DNA of 64,000 nucleotides from Mauremys mutica (lineage: Eukaryota; Chordata; Testudines; Geoemydidae): contig NC_059075.1 in NCBI RefSeq assembly GCF_020497125.1, positions 64,189,321 through 64,253,320 of the forward strand, in the 5' to 3' direction. The position numbers and the translations under genes were made by a program. Within the stretch, counting starts at the first letter, position 1. Every line of letters begins with the position of its first letter. The notes beneath the pieces are model-generated. The model saw nothing but the letters and a program-made list of their open reading frames with translations, did no database searches and was not told where the DNA came from. This document shows, piece by piece, positions 23,413 to 49,031 of this stretch.

Positions 23413-24636
23413 TTAAGTAACTTGAACACGCTAACTAGTAAGAGCACAGATCTCATCTACACAGGTGTTGTGAAGTTTTTTGCTTGTGTACACTAAAGAA
23501 TCTCCTAATTCAAACAAAAAAAGGAGTAAATGAAGTAGAATGTATAGAAAAATAATTAATAGAATTTGGGGAAAAACACTTTTTAAAAAAACATGGAATG
23601 GTTATTTCTAAAACTTGATACTTTTCTGTCTTTTAATGTTTTTCTCAATGACTGGCATTACCAAGGGGGGGGAGAAGATAATATAAAGAAATCTGAGGAA
23701 TCAGTTGTACATGTGAAACGTGGTGTTTTGCACACAGTTTACAGCATACTTTCCACAGCTCACCAGTACTGCTATGTAAATCAGCCACCAAAATTAAGAA
23801 AGTTTACAGGTCCAGAAACAAAACTTACCTACCATGAGGAGTAGTGAAAATCTAATGATCTTTTTACTCATTGTGCAAAGCCACACAACTAATACTTTTA
23901 TTATCAGATTAGGGAGAACAGGAAGTGCTGGTATGACATTTCTGCTCTATATCCTGTGGCAAGACTCTGCTCTGAGTTGACCCTGCTTTTATTTTCATTA
24001 CAACTCAATAAAACCTTTATGGATTCAACATTCCAGTGTCTGGTTCATGTTTCAGCTCTTGAGGGTTGGTTGGTTGGAATTCAATTACGAGCCTATTAGT
24101 GCCACTCCAGCAGGGGTGCTGCTGAGTGATAAAGAATTATGTACTTCTAGGTGAATTCCATAGCTTTGATATCCCAAGTTCAAGACACCCAGATAAGAAT
24201 CAGATGCTGAGAAAAGCAGCTGACAGGGTGAATTAAATACCTACATGAGTAGCGGAATACGGAATTTTGAGAGAAAGTGGCATGAGCTCTACTGGGTCCA
24301 CCACTATCCTGATACCATAGTGATGAGCACATTATAAAAACCTGGACTACAACTCAGAATAGGAAACGCCTCTGGCCTCTGCCCCTGAATAGATATGATG
24401 TGGGGGTTTTTTTTAATTGACTGACAGAAAAAGTAAAACTTGATACTGTTAGGAAATCTGGATTATGGCTATTCTACTCCAGCCACCTTGTCCATTGCTA
24501 TCTTACTAGAAATATATTTACTCCCCTTGCAAGAGTTCATACAGTGGTTCAATTTAAAATGCTCAGTTTGAAAAAAGGTTCCTTAAAAGTCCATTTTTTG
24601 AGGCTGAAAGTTCTTGGAAGCGTAGACTGAATATGA
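23413..24636. other. Intergenic DNA downstream of TMEM62
   Basis: Has AATAAA at 24007-24012 followed by a GT-rich stretch, a possible distal TMEM62 poly-A site. Otherwise no gene or named repeat. Confidence 0.4.
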
Positions 24637-26765
24637 GGCCTGGTCTACACTACGTGTTTATACTGAATTTAGCAGCGTTAAACCGATTTAACCCTGCACC
24701 CGTCCACACAACAAAGCCCTTTATATTGATATAAAGGGCTCTTAAAACCAATTTCTGTACTCCTCCCCGACGAGGGGAGTAGCGCTGAAATCGGTATTAC
24801 CATGTCGGATTAGGGTTAGTGTGGCCGCAAGTCGACGGTATTGGCCTCCGGGCGGTATCCCACAGTGCACCATTGTGACCGCTCTGGAAAGCAATCTGAA
24901 CTCGGATCCACTGGCCAGGTAGACAGGAAAAGCCCCGCGAACTTTTGAATTTCATTTCCTGTTTGCCCAGCGTGGAGCCCTGATCAGTACGGGTGGCCAT
25001 GCAGTCTCAAATCCAAAAAGAGCTCCAGCATGGACCGTATGGGAGATACTGGATCTAATCGCTGTACGGGGAGACTAATCTATTGTATCAGAGCTCCGTT
25101 CCAGAAGACGAAATGCCAAAGCATTTGAAAAAATCTCCAGGCTACGATAGACAGAGGCCACAGCAGGGACTCAACACAGTGCTGCGTGACAAGCGTAACA
25201 GAAAGCCAAAGAATCAAATGGACGCTTGTGGAGGGAGGGAGGGGGGACTGAGGACTCGAGCTATCTCACAGTTCCTGCAGTCTCCGAAAAGCATTTGCAT
25301 TCTTGGCTGAGCTCCCAATGCCTGAAGTGTCAAAAACATTGGCGCCAGTGGTTCAGGGAATATGTCGTCAATTTACCACCACCCCCCTCAAAGAAAAGGG
25401 AAAAAAATCGTTTCTCGCCTCTTTTCAATGTCACCCTATGTCTACTGGATGCTGCTGGTAGACGGAGTGCTGCAGCGCTAAACAGCAGCATCCTCTCCCC
25501 TCCCATCCCCTCCCTTCCCCGGTGGCAGACGGTACGGTACAATATGACTGATAGCCATCCTCGTCGTCATCCTGTGAGTGCTCCTGGCTGGCCTCGGTGA
25601 GGTCGGCCGGGGGCGCCTGGGGAAAAATGGGAATGACTCCCAGTCATCCCTTCTTTAAGCTTTGTGTCCTGGAGATTCAGTCCTGGCAGATGGTGCAATA
25701 GGGCTGGTAACCGTCCTCATCATAGCAGCTGGAGGCTGAGCTCCTCTCCCCACCGCCCACCCCTTTCATGACTAATGGAGATGTCCTGCCTGGAATATCA
25801 TAGCAGCTGGAGGCTGCCTCCCCCTCATTTTATCTCACTAAAAAGTCAGTGTTTCTTATTCCTGCATTCTTTATTACTTCATCACACAAATGGGGGGATA
25901 ACTGCCATGGTAGCCCAGGAGGGGTGTGGGAGGAGGGAAGCAATGGGTGGGGTTGTTGCAGGGGCACCCCCTAGAATGGCATGCAGCTCATCATTTCTGC
26001 AGGATATCTGGGGCTCTGATCTGGAGCGGCTGTGCTCTCTGGTTCTCTAGTAGACTTGCCCCATATTCTAGGCAGGACTGACTCTATTTTTAGACAAAAC
26101 ATAAAGAAGGGAATGACCTGGGAAGTCATTCCCATTTTTGTCCATGCACCCCCGGCCGACCTCAGCGAGGCCAGCCGGGAGCACCCATGACAGCAGCAGA
26201 CGGTACAATATGACTGGTAACCGTCATCGCCAATTTCCAAAGCAGTAGACTGTGCAATAGGGCTGGTAACTGTCTCTGCTACCTTGCAAAGGCAAATGAA
26301 TGCTGCTGTGTAGCACTGCAGTACCGCCTCTGTCAGCAGCATCCAGTACACATACGGTGACTATGAAAAAAGGCTAAACGGGCTCCATGTTTACCATGCT
26401 ATGGCGTCTGCCAGGGCAATCCAGAGAAAAAGGGCGTGAAATGATTGTCTGCCGTTGCTTTCACGGAGGAAGAATTGAGTGACGACATTTACCCAGTATC
26501 ACCCGCGACACTGTTTTTGCTCCATCGTGCATTGTGATCTCAACCCAGAATTCCAATGGGCGGGGGAGACTGTGGGAACTATGGGATAGCTATGGGATAG
26601 CTACCCACAGTGCAACACTCTAGAAATCGACGCTAGCCTCGGTACATGGACGCACACCGCCGAATTAATGTGCTTAGTGTGGCCGCGTGCACTCGACTTT
26701 ATACAATCTGTTTTAAAAAACTGGTTTCTGTAAAATCGGAATAATCCCGTAGTGTAGACATACCC
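24637..26765 (+). mobile_element. Harbinger-like DNA element with broken Myb/SANT-like ORF
   Basis: Ends: GGCCTGGTCTACACTACG at 24637, and CGTAGTGTAGACATACCC near 26765, a terminal inverted repeat of about 18 bp. A TGA triplet flanks both sides (24634-24636, 26766-26768), compatible with a 3-bp duplication though not the usual TWA. Inside at 25000 the + strand begins MQSQIQKELQHGPYGRYWI then a stop, followed in shifted frames by LRSRRRNAKAFEKISR- and RQRPQQ-like words. I recognise this as the Myb/SANT-like DNA-binding accessory ORF of these elements. No DDE transposase survives. Confidence 0.65.
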
Positions 26766-27456
26766 TGAGTTAGCTGTAAAAAAGTTGACAACTAAATTAG
26801 AAGCCAACTGGAAGTACAAATTAAGGAGAATGTAACTGATAGTTTACTGAATCTTAAAGATGCAAAATATGCCTGAGGATATAAAAATCAGAATACCATG
26901 AATTTTGCCTTAAATCTAAAGCTGGAGAATTGGTTTAATAAAACAAAATCACAATAGTTTACCATGGAGACTGAAGAGTATCACATACTGCACTGAACTT
27001 ATTAGCCTTTCAGCTATTTGAGGCAGGGACCATATTTTTCTTATGTATTTATACAGTGCCTAGTTGTGATCCGTGGCCAGGATCCATGACTGGAGCCCCC
27101 TCTGTGCCACAACAATACAAATAATAAGAAATGTGATATTCCATAGCAAAACAATAAATGATGTGCATATTAATGTTAATGAAGTTCCTCTGACAGAGAA
27201 CATCACCAACTCTGTGGGTGGACCTGTGCCCACTGGCATCCATACAAAGGCTACTGTGTACTATACAAGTCAGCCAGCCTACAAAGAGCATCTTAGTTAG
27301 AAAAAGGAGCAAATCAACCACAGTGGACTGTAGTGAGATGTCCCAATGTTAACAGGCCCCTCCTCCTCCTCCCAAGTTGCCCATGTGAATTAGTTCATTT
27401 CAGAGTTAAGCTCTTTTGATCATTGTTACCAGCCTACATTTCTCTTGAGTGGAGAA
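26766..27456. other. Intergenic DNA with a retroposon tail
   Basis: Contains the diverged tail copy at 27040-27130 (related to 5595-5700). Otherwise unannotated. Confidence 0.4.
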
Positions 27457-27633
27457 CCTGGCATCAGGGCCGCCCAGAGGGGAGGGCAAGTGGGGCAATT
27501 TGCCCCGGGCCCCACAGGGCCCCCCATGAGAATATAGTATTCTACAATATTGCAACTTTTTTTTGATGGAAGGGGCCCCCGAAATTGCTTTGCCCCAGGC
27601 TCCCTGAATCCTCTGGGTGGCCCTGCCTGGCAT
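27457..27633. mobile_element. Short hAT MITE with perfect 8-bp target duplication
   Basis: Element 27465-27625 (161 bp). Begins CAGGGCCGCCCAGAGG and ends CCTCTGGGTGGCCCTG, an inverted repeat with one mismatch. Flanked by exact CCTGGCAT at 27457-27464 and 27626-27633. Confidence 0.9.
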
Positions 27634-28444
27634 TTTGCTGTAATACATTTGATCATTCTTCAGGCTCAATATAAGATCACACAGTCCTCATGGCATATGA
27701 TACAGATTTTTCTTCAGTTCATGAATTGCAAGGGTTTTGGTTTTTTGTTGTGCAAAAGAATTTTTTTCTGGCATTCATTATTGGTAACACAGTTCTTTTT
27801 TCCTTCAACATAATATTGGTTGGCTGTTCTGGGGCAGGCATGAGAATACAACAGTCTTTTGAAATCAAGAACATCCTTGCCAAGCTGTTCATTAGGAGGG
27901 GACAGAAGTACTGGAAGAGAGCAAAGCAAAGGACAGACCATGGAAACATGCTGTTAAGTCTTAACACATTGCCAGTAGGCATCAATACCATGCTGTGACA
28001 AACTAATTTTTCCCTGTGAATGTTTCAATTGCAGTATTCTATGATTTTTTAAAAATAACTGTGGAGGAGGGAGGAATGGCAGTAACCTGGCCCTTTATAA
28101 TCATTAACTTGCATTTGGAACTGTGGATTAAAATGTTAATTTGAAGTGACTGATCTTTTAAAAAAAATCCTTTTTATGAGAGCATCTTTTACATAGTATT
28201 GTCTGAAAAAAAAATTAAAAGGCCTTTTAAAAAAGTGTGTATAGTGGTTTTTCTGTTCCTGTTTGTTTATGAAGGGGCTTTTCTGTTAGTCAATGGACTA
28301 TAGATTCCATCAAAAATCTGAATGGAGAATTTTCCTCCTCACTAAGCAGCCTCAGTAATCTTAGGTGATAGAACATTTTCAGATGTTAGTGTCTTTCAAG
28401 TTGACTCTGTATCTTTTAATATAATATAAACTCTTCATAAGATA
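27634..28444. other. Intergenic DNA, nothing recognised
   Basis: Overlapping short frames on both strands at 27690-27998 match no family. AT-rich. Confidence 0.4.
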
Positions 28445-28732
28445 AGGCTTGGTCTATGCATATTTTCTATGCATGTTTAACTATTTTGGCTGTGGGCGGT
28501 ATGTGCTTTTTTGCACTGTAATAGTTAAATGGGTACAACCCCTACTGTAGACTCATTCTATCCATAGAAAAGTGCTTTCTACTAGCATAACTTATTCCAC
28601 TTCCTGTATAGGAATATCTGTACAGGGCATCTTTATATTGATATAATTGCATCCACACTATGGCTTGTACAGCTTGAACTGTACTGGTGTAGTTCAGGTG
28701 GTACAACCTTAGTATGTAGAAAAGGCCTAACT
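28445..28732. mobile_element. MITE with GTCTA(C)A-type ends
   Basis: Left end AAGGCTTGGTCTATGCATA; right end TTAGTATGTAGAAAAGGCCT, roughly inverted to it. Diverged and noncoding. Confidence 0.45.
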
Positions 28733-28843
28733 GCCAAATGCAGGGCAGAATTTTCTTGACTTTTCACCAGTTGTCATCTGTATTGTCCACTCTCTTCAGT
28801 GAATAAACCTTTACATAAAAGTAGCAGATCAGATGGCACAATG

Positions 28844-29109
28844 TACAGTAGAACCTCAGAGTTACGAACACCTCGGGAATGGAGATTGTTTGTAACTCTG
28901 AATGTTCGTAACTGAACAAAATGTTATGGTTGTTCTTTCAAAAGTTTACAACTGAATATTGATTTAATACAGCTTTGAAACTTGACTGTATTTGCTTTTT
29001 TGGGGGGTGAGGGAGGAGGGGGTGTCTCTGCTACTGCCTGATTGTGTACTTTCAGTTCCAAATGAGGTATGTGATCAACCGGTCGGTTCATAACTCTGGT
29101 GTTCTACTA
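28844..29109. mobile_element. Tigger-like mariner MITE
   Basis: Left end CAGTAGAACCTCAGAGTTAC after a TA; the right end reverse complemented is TAGTAGAACACCAGAGTTAT. About 20-bp inverted ends and an internal copy of the same motif (GTAACTCTGAATGTTCGTAA). Typical TcMar-Tigger ends. No transposase. Confidence 0.7.
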
Positions 29110-29515
29110 GGAGGGAAAGGCCCCTTCTGGGTACTCTTTGCATGGCACACTTTCACAAAACAACTGGGGCCTGCTTAAGTTAATGGGAGTTTTGTCATTG
29201 ATTTCAGAGGGGTCATGATTTCACCACTAATGTGAAAAGGCCCTATTTAGCCCCTATGAAATGTAAATGATTCCTATTGACTTCAGGAGGAATTCCATTT
29301 TGCCTTAATGGAGCAGAGTCCTTTCCTGCTTCGCAACATATTGCTGGGCTCTTCTCATTATTTCTTTTCTTGGAGAGTAGTAAAGGCTGGTCCTATCCAT
29401 GGTGTGAACTATCCTGCCATCTTGGACAATGCACTTCAGTCTGAGACACCTGCTATTTCAGTCCTTGATCAAGCTGAGTAGACACAGCCTCCTATGCCAA
29501 CACTAAGGAATGTTT
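29110..29515. other. Intergenic DNA, nothing recognised
   Basis: Unique-looking sequence with fragments of the phrase AATGGGAGTTTTGTCATTGA that recurs near 49655. Confidence 0.35.
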
Positions 29516-30240
29516 AGGAAGGCTCCCGCTGGGGATGTGGGCTTTGGGGTGGGGCCGGGGATGAGGGATTTGGGGTACAGGAGGGTGCTCCAGGCTGGGG
29601 CAGGGAGTTGGGGTTTGGGAGGGACTGGAGGGTGGGGGGCATGGACTCTGGGAGGGAGTTTGGGTGTGGGAGGGGGCTTGGGGCTGGAGCAGGGAGGTGG
29701 GGTGTGGGAGAGAGTACAGGCTCTGGCTGGGGGTGTGGCCTCTGGGGTGGGGCTGGGATGAGGGGGTTTTGGAGTGCAAGAGGGGTTCCAACCTGGGGCA
29801 GGGGGTTGGAGTGTGAGAGGAAGTTCAGGGGTGCAGGCTCTGGCCAGGCAGTGCTTACCTCAGGTGGCTCTTGGAAGTGGCTGGCATGTCTGGCTCCTAG
29901 GTGGAGGGACCAGGGGGCTCTGTGTGCTGCCCACACCCACAAGTGTGGCCCCCACAGCTCTCATTGGCCGGGAACCGTGGCCAATGGGAGCTGCAGAGAC
30001 AGTGCTCAGGGTAGGGACAGTGTGCAAAGCCTCTCTAGCTACCCCTGCACCTAGGGGCTGCAGGAACATGCCAGCTGCTTTCAGGAACAATGTGGAGCTA
30101 GGGCAGGCAGGGAGCCTGGCTTAGCCCTCCTGTGCCACTGACTGGACTTTTAGTGGCCTGGTCAGCAGTGCTGACCAGAGCCACCAGGGTCCCTTTTCAA
30201 CCAGGCATTCCAGTCAAAAACTGGATGCCTGGAACCCATA
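29516..30240. repeat. G-rich core of a hAT-type element, ends unclear
   Basis: The same GGGTGTGGGAGGGGGCT-type diverged tandem as the hAT element at 16020-16290, but I could not place CAG-type ends or a target duplication. It produces spurious long frames on both strands (for example 29608-30054). Confidence 0.5.
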
Positions 30241-30260
30241 TGAGTTAATTTTTAATAATT

Positions 30261-30431
30261 GGAGATATACTTATCTCCTAGAACTGGAAGGGACCTTGAA
30301 AGGTCATTGAGTCCAGCCCCCTGCCTTCACTAGCAGGACCAAGTACTGATTTTTGCCCCAGATTCCTAAGTGACCCCTCAAGGATTGAACTCTCAACCCT
30401 GGGTTTAGCAGGCTATTGCTCCTTCCCCCAT
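30261..30431 (-). mobile_element. tRNA-derived SINE, reverse orientation
   Basis: Reads as the complement of the turtle tRNA SINE: CTGGAAGGGACCTTGAAAGG at one end, AACCCTGGGTTTAGCAGGCT near the tRNA end. The terminal AACCACTGAGCTATC part is deleted. Confidence 0.75.
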
Positions 30432-31325
30432 TATAGTATAGCTGTTACATTTGGTTAAAAAAAAAACATGAGATGATCATCTATCCCAGTCACACATGCT
30501 CCATTCTCTTTATGTCCTAATCTCTCTTGCAGCAGTATTTGTGTATTTAGGGCTATAGTTAAGACTGCAGATCTGTTTCCATTCTAACACACTTTATTTT
30601 CAGTTTCTTGTAGATTTCCAGAATGTTCACTTTTCTGACTGAAATTTTCCTTGGTTGGTCTCAGTATAAAGAAGGGATTTATTTTTAAAATTTGAGCAGA
30701 AGTAGTTCAGTTCAGAATGTATGTAATAAAAAAAAAGTCAGCAGAAAGTCTGCTTCTGAAGTAAGTGTGGGGGAGACAGGGAGGAGGATGTGAAAGTTAA
30801 AATTCAAAATGGCGATAGCCCTCATTGAGAAGGACCTTTTAGCATTCCAGTGAAAACTGGGTTTAGTTTTACATGGCTGAGCCTTTGAAATGGTGCATGC
30901 TCTCAAAAAGCTTGGGAAGAATGGCCATCTCCACCATGTGTAACTTGGATGTAAATTTAAAAAAACATAGGGAAGGAGGACATTGGTGAAACAAGGGCTC
31001 TGCACGTAAGATTAAAAGAGAGGGCTGCTATGTGCTCAATTCTGCCACCTAATATGCCTTGAATAGCACACTCAAAGCCCCTGTGAAAAGGTGGCAGAAT
31101 GAAGCCCTTTGTAAGAGATGCTGAGGCTGAATCAAGGGCTCCTATGAAGCCCTTGCTCTGTTGCTGCAGACTTTGGAAGATGCTAAGGGTTTAGGAAGAG
31201 CTGGTGCTGTCTTTGTGCAGTTCACAGAAGGGAAACTCACTGATAGAAACACAAAGAGGCCTCCCCATCTCAGTACTCAAGTTCATGGGAGAGAGGAACC
31301 CCTTCAGCTGTGACCTTCCTCAACT
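30432..31325. other. Intergenic DNA, nothing recognised
   Basis: No exon or repeat named. Confidence 0.4.
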
Positions 31326-31841
31326 GGCTAGGACAGGGGTGGGCAAACTACACCCCGTGGGCCATTTTAAGCCAGCCCCCGAGCTCCTGCTGGAGAGTGG
31401 GGTTTTGGGCTTGCCCCACTCCAGGGTGCCAGGTCGGGGGCCGCACCACGCGTCTCTTGGAAGCAGCTGCATGGCCCCACTCCAGCACTCTAGCAGGGTC
31501 GGGGGCTGCTCCATGCATAGGAGCTGGAGAAGGGACATGCCACTGCTTCGGGGAGCCGCTTGAGGTAAGCACCACTCAGACCTTGCATCCCTGAGCCTCT
31601 GCCCACGCCCCAACCCTCTGCGCCAGCCCTGATCTCCCTTCTGCTCTCCAAACTCCTTGATCCCAGCCCAGAGCACCCTCCTGCACCCTAAACTCCTCAT
31701 CCACAGCCCGCACCCCCAACCAGAGCCCTCACCTCCTTCCACACTCCAACCCCAATTTTGTGAGCATTCATGGCCCGCCATACAATTTTTATTCCCCAGC
31801 GTGGCCCTCGGGCCACAAAGTTTGCCCACCCCAGGCTAGGG
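31326..31841. mobile_element. hAT element, CAGGGGTGGGCAAACT family
   Basis: Body 31334-31833; left end CAGGGGTGGGCAAACT, right end AAGTTTGCCCACCCC(A). Flanks GGCTAGGA (31326-31333) and GGCTAGGG (31834-31841) match at 7 of 8. GC-rich core gives spurious frames on both strands. Confidence 0.82.
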
Positions 31842-32599
31842 GAAGGTTTTCTAGTAGCCTTTAGCTAAATAGTTCCTGGTTATGGAATTTACACCGGCTT
31901 GTGTCACCTTTCTTCTGGGCATTGTGATGCTATTTGCGTGTAAAACAATATTTTTTGTAGGTTTATTCCCCCTGCTGTTCTTTTTCTGTTTATGGACTGT
32001 ATAAGGCACCATTTCCCAACTCGAAGAGAACCTGACTAATGTGGGAAGTATGGCAATGGAGATGGAGGAGAGCAATTTAGGAATGGGTAAGACTATGTAA
32101 CCCTGCATTTGCCCTTCCCCTTACTTTAAATATTAAGTATGGCATAAAGTACTAGGCAGCTCTTTGAAAACCAGTCACCTTCCATCTTTGCTCTTGTAGC
32201 AAGTGCTATTACCTGCTGCAGGAGCAATTTCTCTGTGTAGGCTGCAGGCTTCCTGTTCCTGTGCCAGTCATGAACCCACGTTGTCTGGCAATACAGAGCT
32301 ACCAATAGGGCTGAGGAGGAAGGAGCTAACATGGGGGAGGAAAGGAGTGCGCAAACAAACCCAAATCTAATCACTCACATATCCTCACAAGTAGTGGACA
32401 GACTTGAGGATTACTTGCCCTCTTCTCTTAAGTGGGAGCTTAGAGACCACCATCCACAGTCTAAGTTAAACCAACATGGAAGAAATCCTCATCCCTTTGC
32501 TGTTATTAACTCTGAGTCCTGCATGTGTCCTATGTATCTGTGTAAGTCATCCTTTATTAACTGAGACCCATGTTGGACTATGCAAAAATAGGCTGCTGA
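31842..32599. other. Intergenic DNA, nothing recognised
   Basis: No exon or named repeat. Confidence 0.35.
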
Positions 32600-32740
32600 A
32601 GAATCACATAGTTAGTGTAAGTTAGAGACCTGCAGAAGAGCTCTGTGTAGCTTACAAGCTTGTCTCTTTCACCAACCAAAGTTGGACCAATAAAAGATGT
32701 AGATGAACATGGCTACAATAATACTGCAAACACATACAGT
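32600..32740 (+). repeat. Dispersed repeat with AGCTTGTCTCTTTCACCAAC motif
   Basis: GAGCTCTGTGTAGCTTACAA followed by GCTTGTCTCTTTCACCAACC and CCAATAAAAGATGTAGATGA is a very common reptile repeat module I recognise but cannot classify. A related phrase (TCTGGTAGCATCTTTATAGG) appears at about 32970. Confidence 0.5.
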
Positions 32741-33404
32741 AAGTCATATGCAATTAAAATAAAGACATCTGGATTTGTATTAATAGCTTGTAATGTAGGA
32801 CACTTTCTTTAAACATTTTTCCCTTGTACTGTTTAAGAGAGAGAGAGAATCAGGATTCATATATGTAAATGTGCTTCTTTATCAGGCTCCCATATACAAC
32901 TGTGGCACCCTGTTGAGATTTCCTTCAGTCTTCCATTTCTTTGGTTTTTCCTTCTTTAGCCATTTGTGTCTGGTAGCATCTTTATAGGCTAACAGACTGC
33001 AGAAATATTGCCGCATCCAAACTTCTTTTTAGAAAGGAAAGGATCAATACTGCAGCATGATCTCACATTGGATTACCCCTCACTTCATCACCTATTGATA
33101 GGGTGGTGACTTGGGTAGATTACTAAGCAGTTGCTGTGAAGCAAGTAGTACGGGGGATTTTCTGTATTATGTTTTATCTCACGTTTGAAAAAATGACTCT
33201 CAGAGGAATGTTATTGCCGTAAGATGTGTCAGCTCCCACAGTGCCAGATAAACAGCTCACTCTATGGAAACAGCCTTAAGGCAAAAACAATTCATAAATA
33301 CAAGCCTTGTACTTTGGACAAACAAATCCAGCTCTGAGACCAGGAAAAAGGTGAGGGGCTGAAGGATGAGGGAAGGTGGAGGCAGGGGGGAGCCTCTGAC
33401 ATTC

Positions 33405-33471
33405 TTGTGGGGACCCCTGCGGGGCCTGGGGCAAATTGCCTCACTTGCCCCCCCACCCCAGGGTGGCCCTG
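33405..33471. mobile_element. Fragment of the CAGGGCCGCCC hAT family
   Basis: GGGGCAAATTGCCTCACTTG followed by CCCAGGGTGGCCCTG is the right end of the family seen intact at 27465-27625. The left end is missing. Confidence 0.5.
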
Positions 33472-33974
33472 ATTTGACTGGGCAATACTGACAATATGAA
33501 ATTCCTAGCAGTTATTTCTAAAGTGTAGTTTAGGATCTGTACATCTTCCCACTGAGGCCACGATGTTACAACCACAGATAAAATATGGGACATTCCTGGC
33601 CCATAAGACTTTTCTTTCCCCTTATAAGGTCCTAGCTCCTCACTGCAAACTTATGATGCAAGTTGGGATCTAGTAGCTCTGAGGAGGATGATCTGCAGCA
33701 ACTTTTGGGTGTTGCTTACAATTATACCACCTAGCCTGGAGAACCTTGGCAGGGATAGTATGTATGTGGTTTTTTTCCTCCCACCTCTGCTCCTTTCCCC
33801 TGAATGGAGCCCCAAACTGCTGTGGGATCCTGGGGAATGGCACTGTGGGAGCAGCTGAACTCCTTCCATGCAGGGGGACAGGGGAGGGTAACTGAGTAGG
33901 TGCACATATAGAAGTTCCCCTCCATGTGTGAATCTAGGGTGATGCTGGTGCCATAATGACTTGTTCCTCACATC

Positions 33975-34185
33975 TATTCTAAGGAAGGACAGCCTTGTGG
34001 TAAGAGATCTACATTCCATTCCTAGCTCTACCACAAACTTCCTACATGATCTTGGATAAGTCCGAATCTCTGAACGTCTATTGCTCATCTGTATCCCAGT
34101 TATTCAGCACAGGATTGTTATAAGGGAAACATTTGTTAGTGTTTGGAAGGTGGTTAAATATGATAGAGATGAACACCATAGAAAA
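33975..34185 (+). repeat. MIR-type SINE
   Basis: CATTCCTAGCTCTACCACAA, then CATGATCTTGGATAAGTCCG and ATCTGTATCCCAGTTATTC follow the MIR order, extending to the GTTATAAGGG end. Confidence 0.6.
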
Positions 34186-34559
34186 CCCGATCACTCATTG
34201 TCAGCTACTGCTACCTAACCCACAAGCTATCTTTAGTGTGACTGGTACAGCAAAAAACAGATTATACATTTAAGGATCAATAGCAGTGTTATAGATCCGG
34301 TTGGGCTCCCCCTGCCAGCCGTACATCAGACTGCTGTGAGAGGAAATCCAAGTACCTTAAACACACCTGGCCCCAGAATCCCACCAAAGGTGTAAGCCTT
34401 GTGGGTGACAGCTCTCTCAAGAAGCATTTGGTAGGTGTAGCATATAACATACAGGTACCTTACTTAGAGTTCTAATCTAATATTGCTCTTTAATCGCATG
34501 AGAGTTACACAGATCTATATGAAAAAAATAAATCCTACATGCATTTCCCCTTCCTCTAG

Positions 34560-34597
34560 CTCACCCTGACCATGAGAGACCATCTGTGTTCAAGCAG
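34560..34597 (+). CDS. Candidate coding exon of unknown gene (low confidence)
   Basis: Acceptor TTTCCCCTTCCTCTAG and donor GTAGAG bracket 38 nt reading LTLTMRDHLCSS plus AG. It joins in frame to the candidate exon at 34720. No family recognised; may be a chance pair. Confidence 0.22.
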
Positions 34598-34719
34598 GTA
34601 GAGTCCTCTCTCCTTGCCTTTTCTGGCTCCTGCAGAAGTTTCCCTCAACTTACACTGATGGAAGAAGGCTTAAGAGAGAGATCAAACTGAACAGTTTCTG
34701 CTTTTTTATCATCTTCCAG

Positions 34720-34777
34720 CACCTCATCAGATGACCTCCCGGATCAGCCTCCTCAGGTGAACAGAGACCCCTACCTG
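34720..34777 (+). CDS. Candidate coding exon of unknown gene (low confidence)
   Basis: Acceptor TTTTTTATCATCTTCCAG and strong donor GTGAGTTC bracket 58 nt. Continuing the previous candidate it reads (S)TSSDDLPDQPPQVNRDPYL with no stop. Function unknown. Confidence 0.25.
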
Positions 34778-35381
34778 GTGAGTTCATTGCCAGGCAACCT
34801 CTCCCTTGATTAACTATTTCTCCTAGGTCTAAGCAGCCCTATGACAGCTGGCAGCATTGCTGAATGGTAAAGTTTGCTGATCTGCATATTGAAAGACGAG
34901 ATACAGAACTCTGATACGAAGCCTTTTATTTTTTCCCTCTTTTAATCCTGAAAAGCAAATAGAAGTTGAAGATTAAGCATAAGGTTAAATCTAAAGCTGC
35001 ATTTATCCCTGATGAAACTCACAATGGTGTACAAACTGAAGGCCGGCACTTTGTGTGAATAAAGTAGGATTCATATAATAATGCTCTGTTGTCTGGACTT
35101 GTAGGCATGATGTAAAACACCATTATGTAAGGAAATGGACTAAATGGACCAGCGGAAGAGTGTTTCAGGCTATGAAATGGAAGTATTTCAGGTACTATAC
35201 AGCCTGGCTTCAGATACAAATTTAAGTTTCTCAGTGGAAGAGTTTTTCAAATGTACTCGTGTCCAAAAATATCTGCTATCCAAGTGTAGCGGTTTTTTAG
35301 TTGTTGGTGCTTGCTGTAACAAAAGGGAAGATTAATTTAAATAAAATAATGCTTGTTCAGCAGTCAAAATAAAGAGTCAAG

Positions 35382-35427
35382 TTTATTTTTCCTGTTGGGC
35401 CACCCTCACATGAAGAGGCAAAGATTT

Positions 35428-35432
<5 letters not shown>
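35382..35432 (-). promoter_or_regulatory. PTGR2: PTGR2 poly-A signal candidates
   Basis: On the - strand an AATAAA overlaps the stop codon itself (GAATAAAAA, 35432-35427), and a second AATAAA lies at 35387-35382, about 40 nt after the stop. If the second is used the 3' untranslated region is very short. More distal sites exist and usage is unknown. Confidence 0.45.
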
Positions 35433-48991
<13,559 letters not shown>

Positions 48992-49031
48992 AACCACTTT
49001 AGCAGGAATTCCACACTGTACGTCAGTGACC

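Noticed and set aside
29516..30124. Coding gene suggested by long frames on both strands
   Set aside because: Same G-rich tandem as in the hAT core at 16 kb.
22072..35427. ZNF410 exons expected after PTGR2
   Set aside because: I looked for C2H2 finger words on the - strand and saw none.
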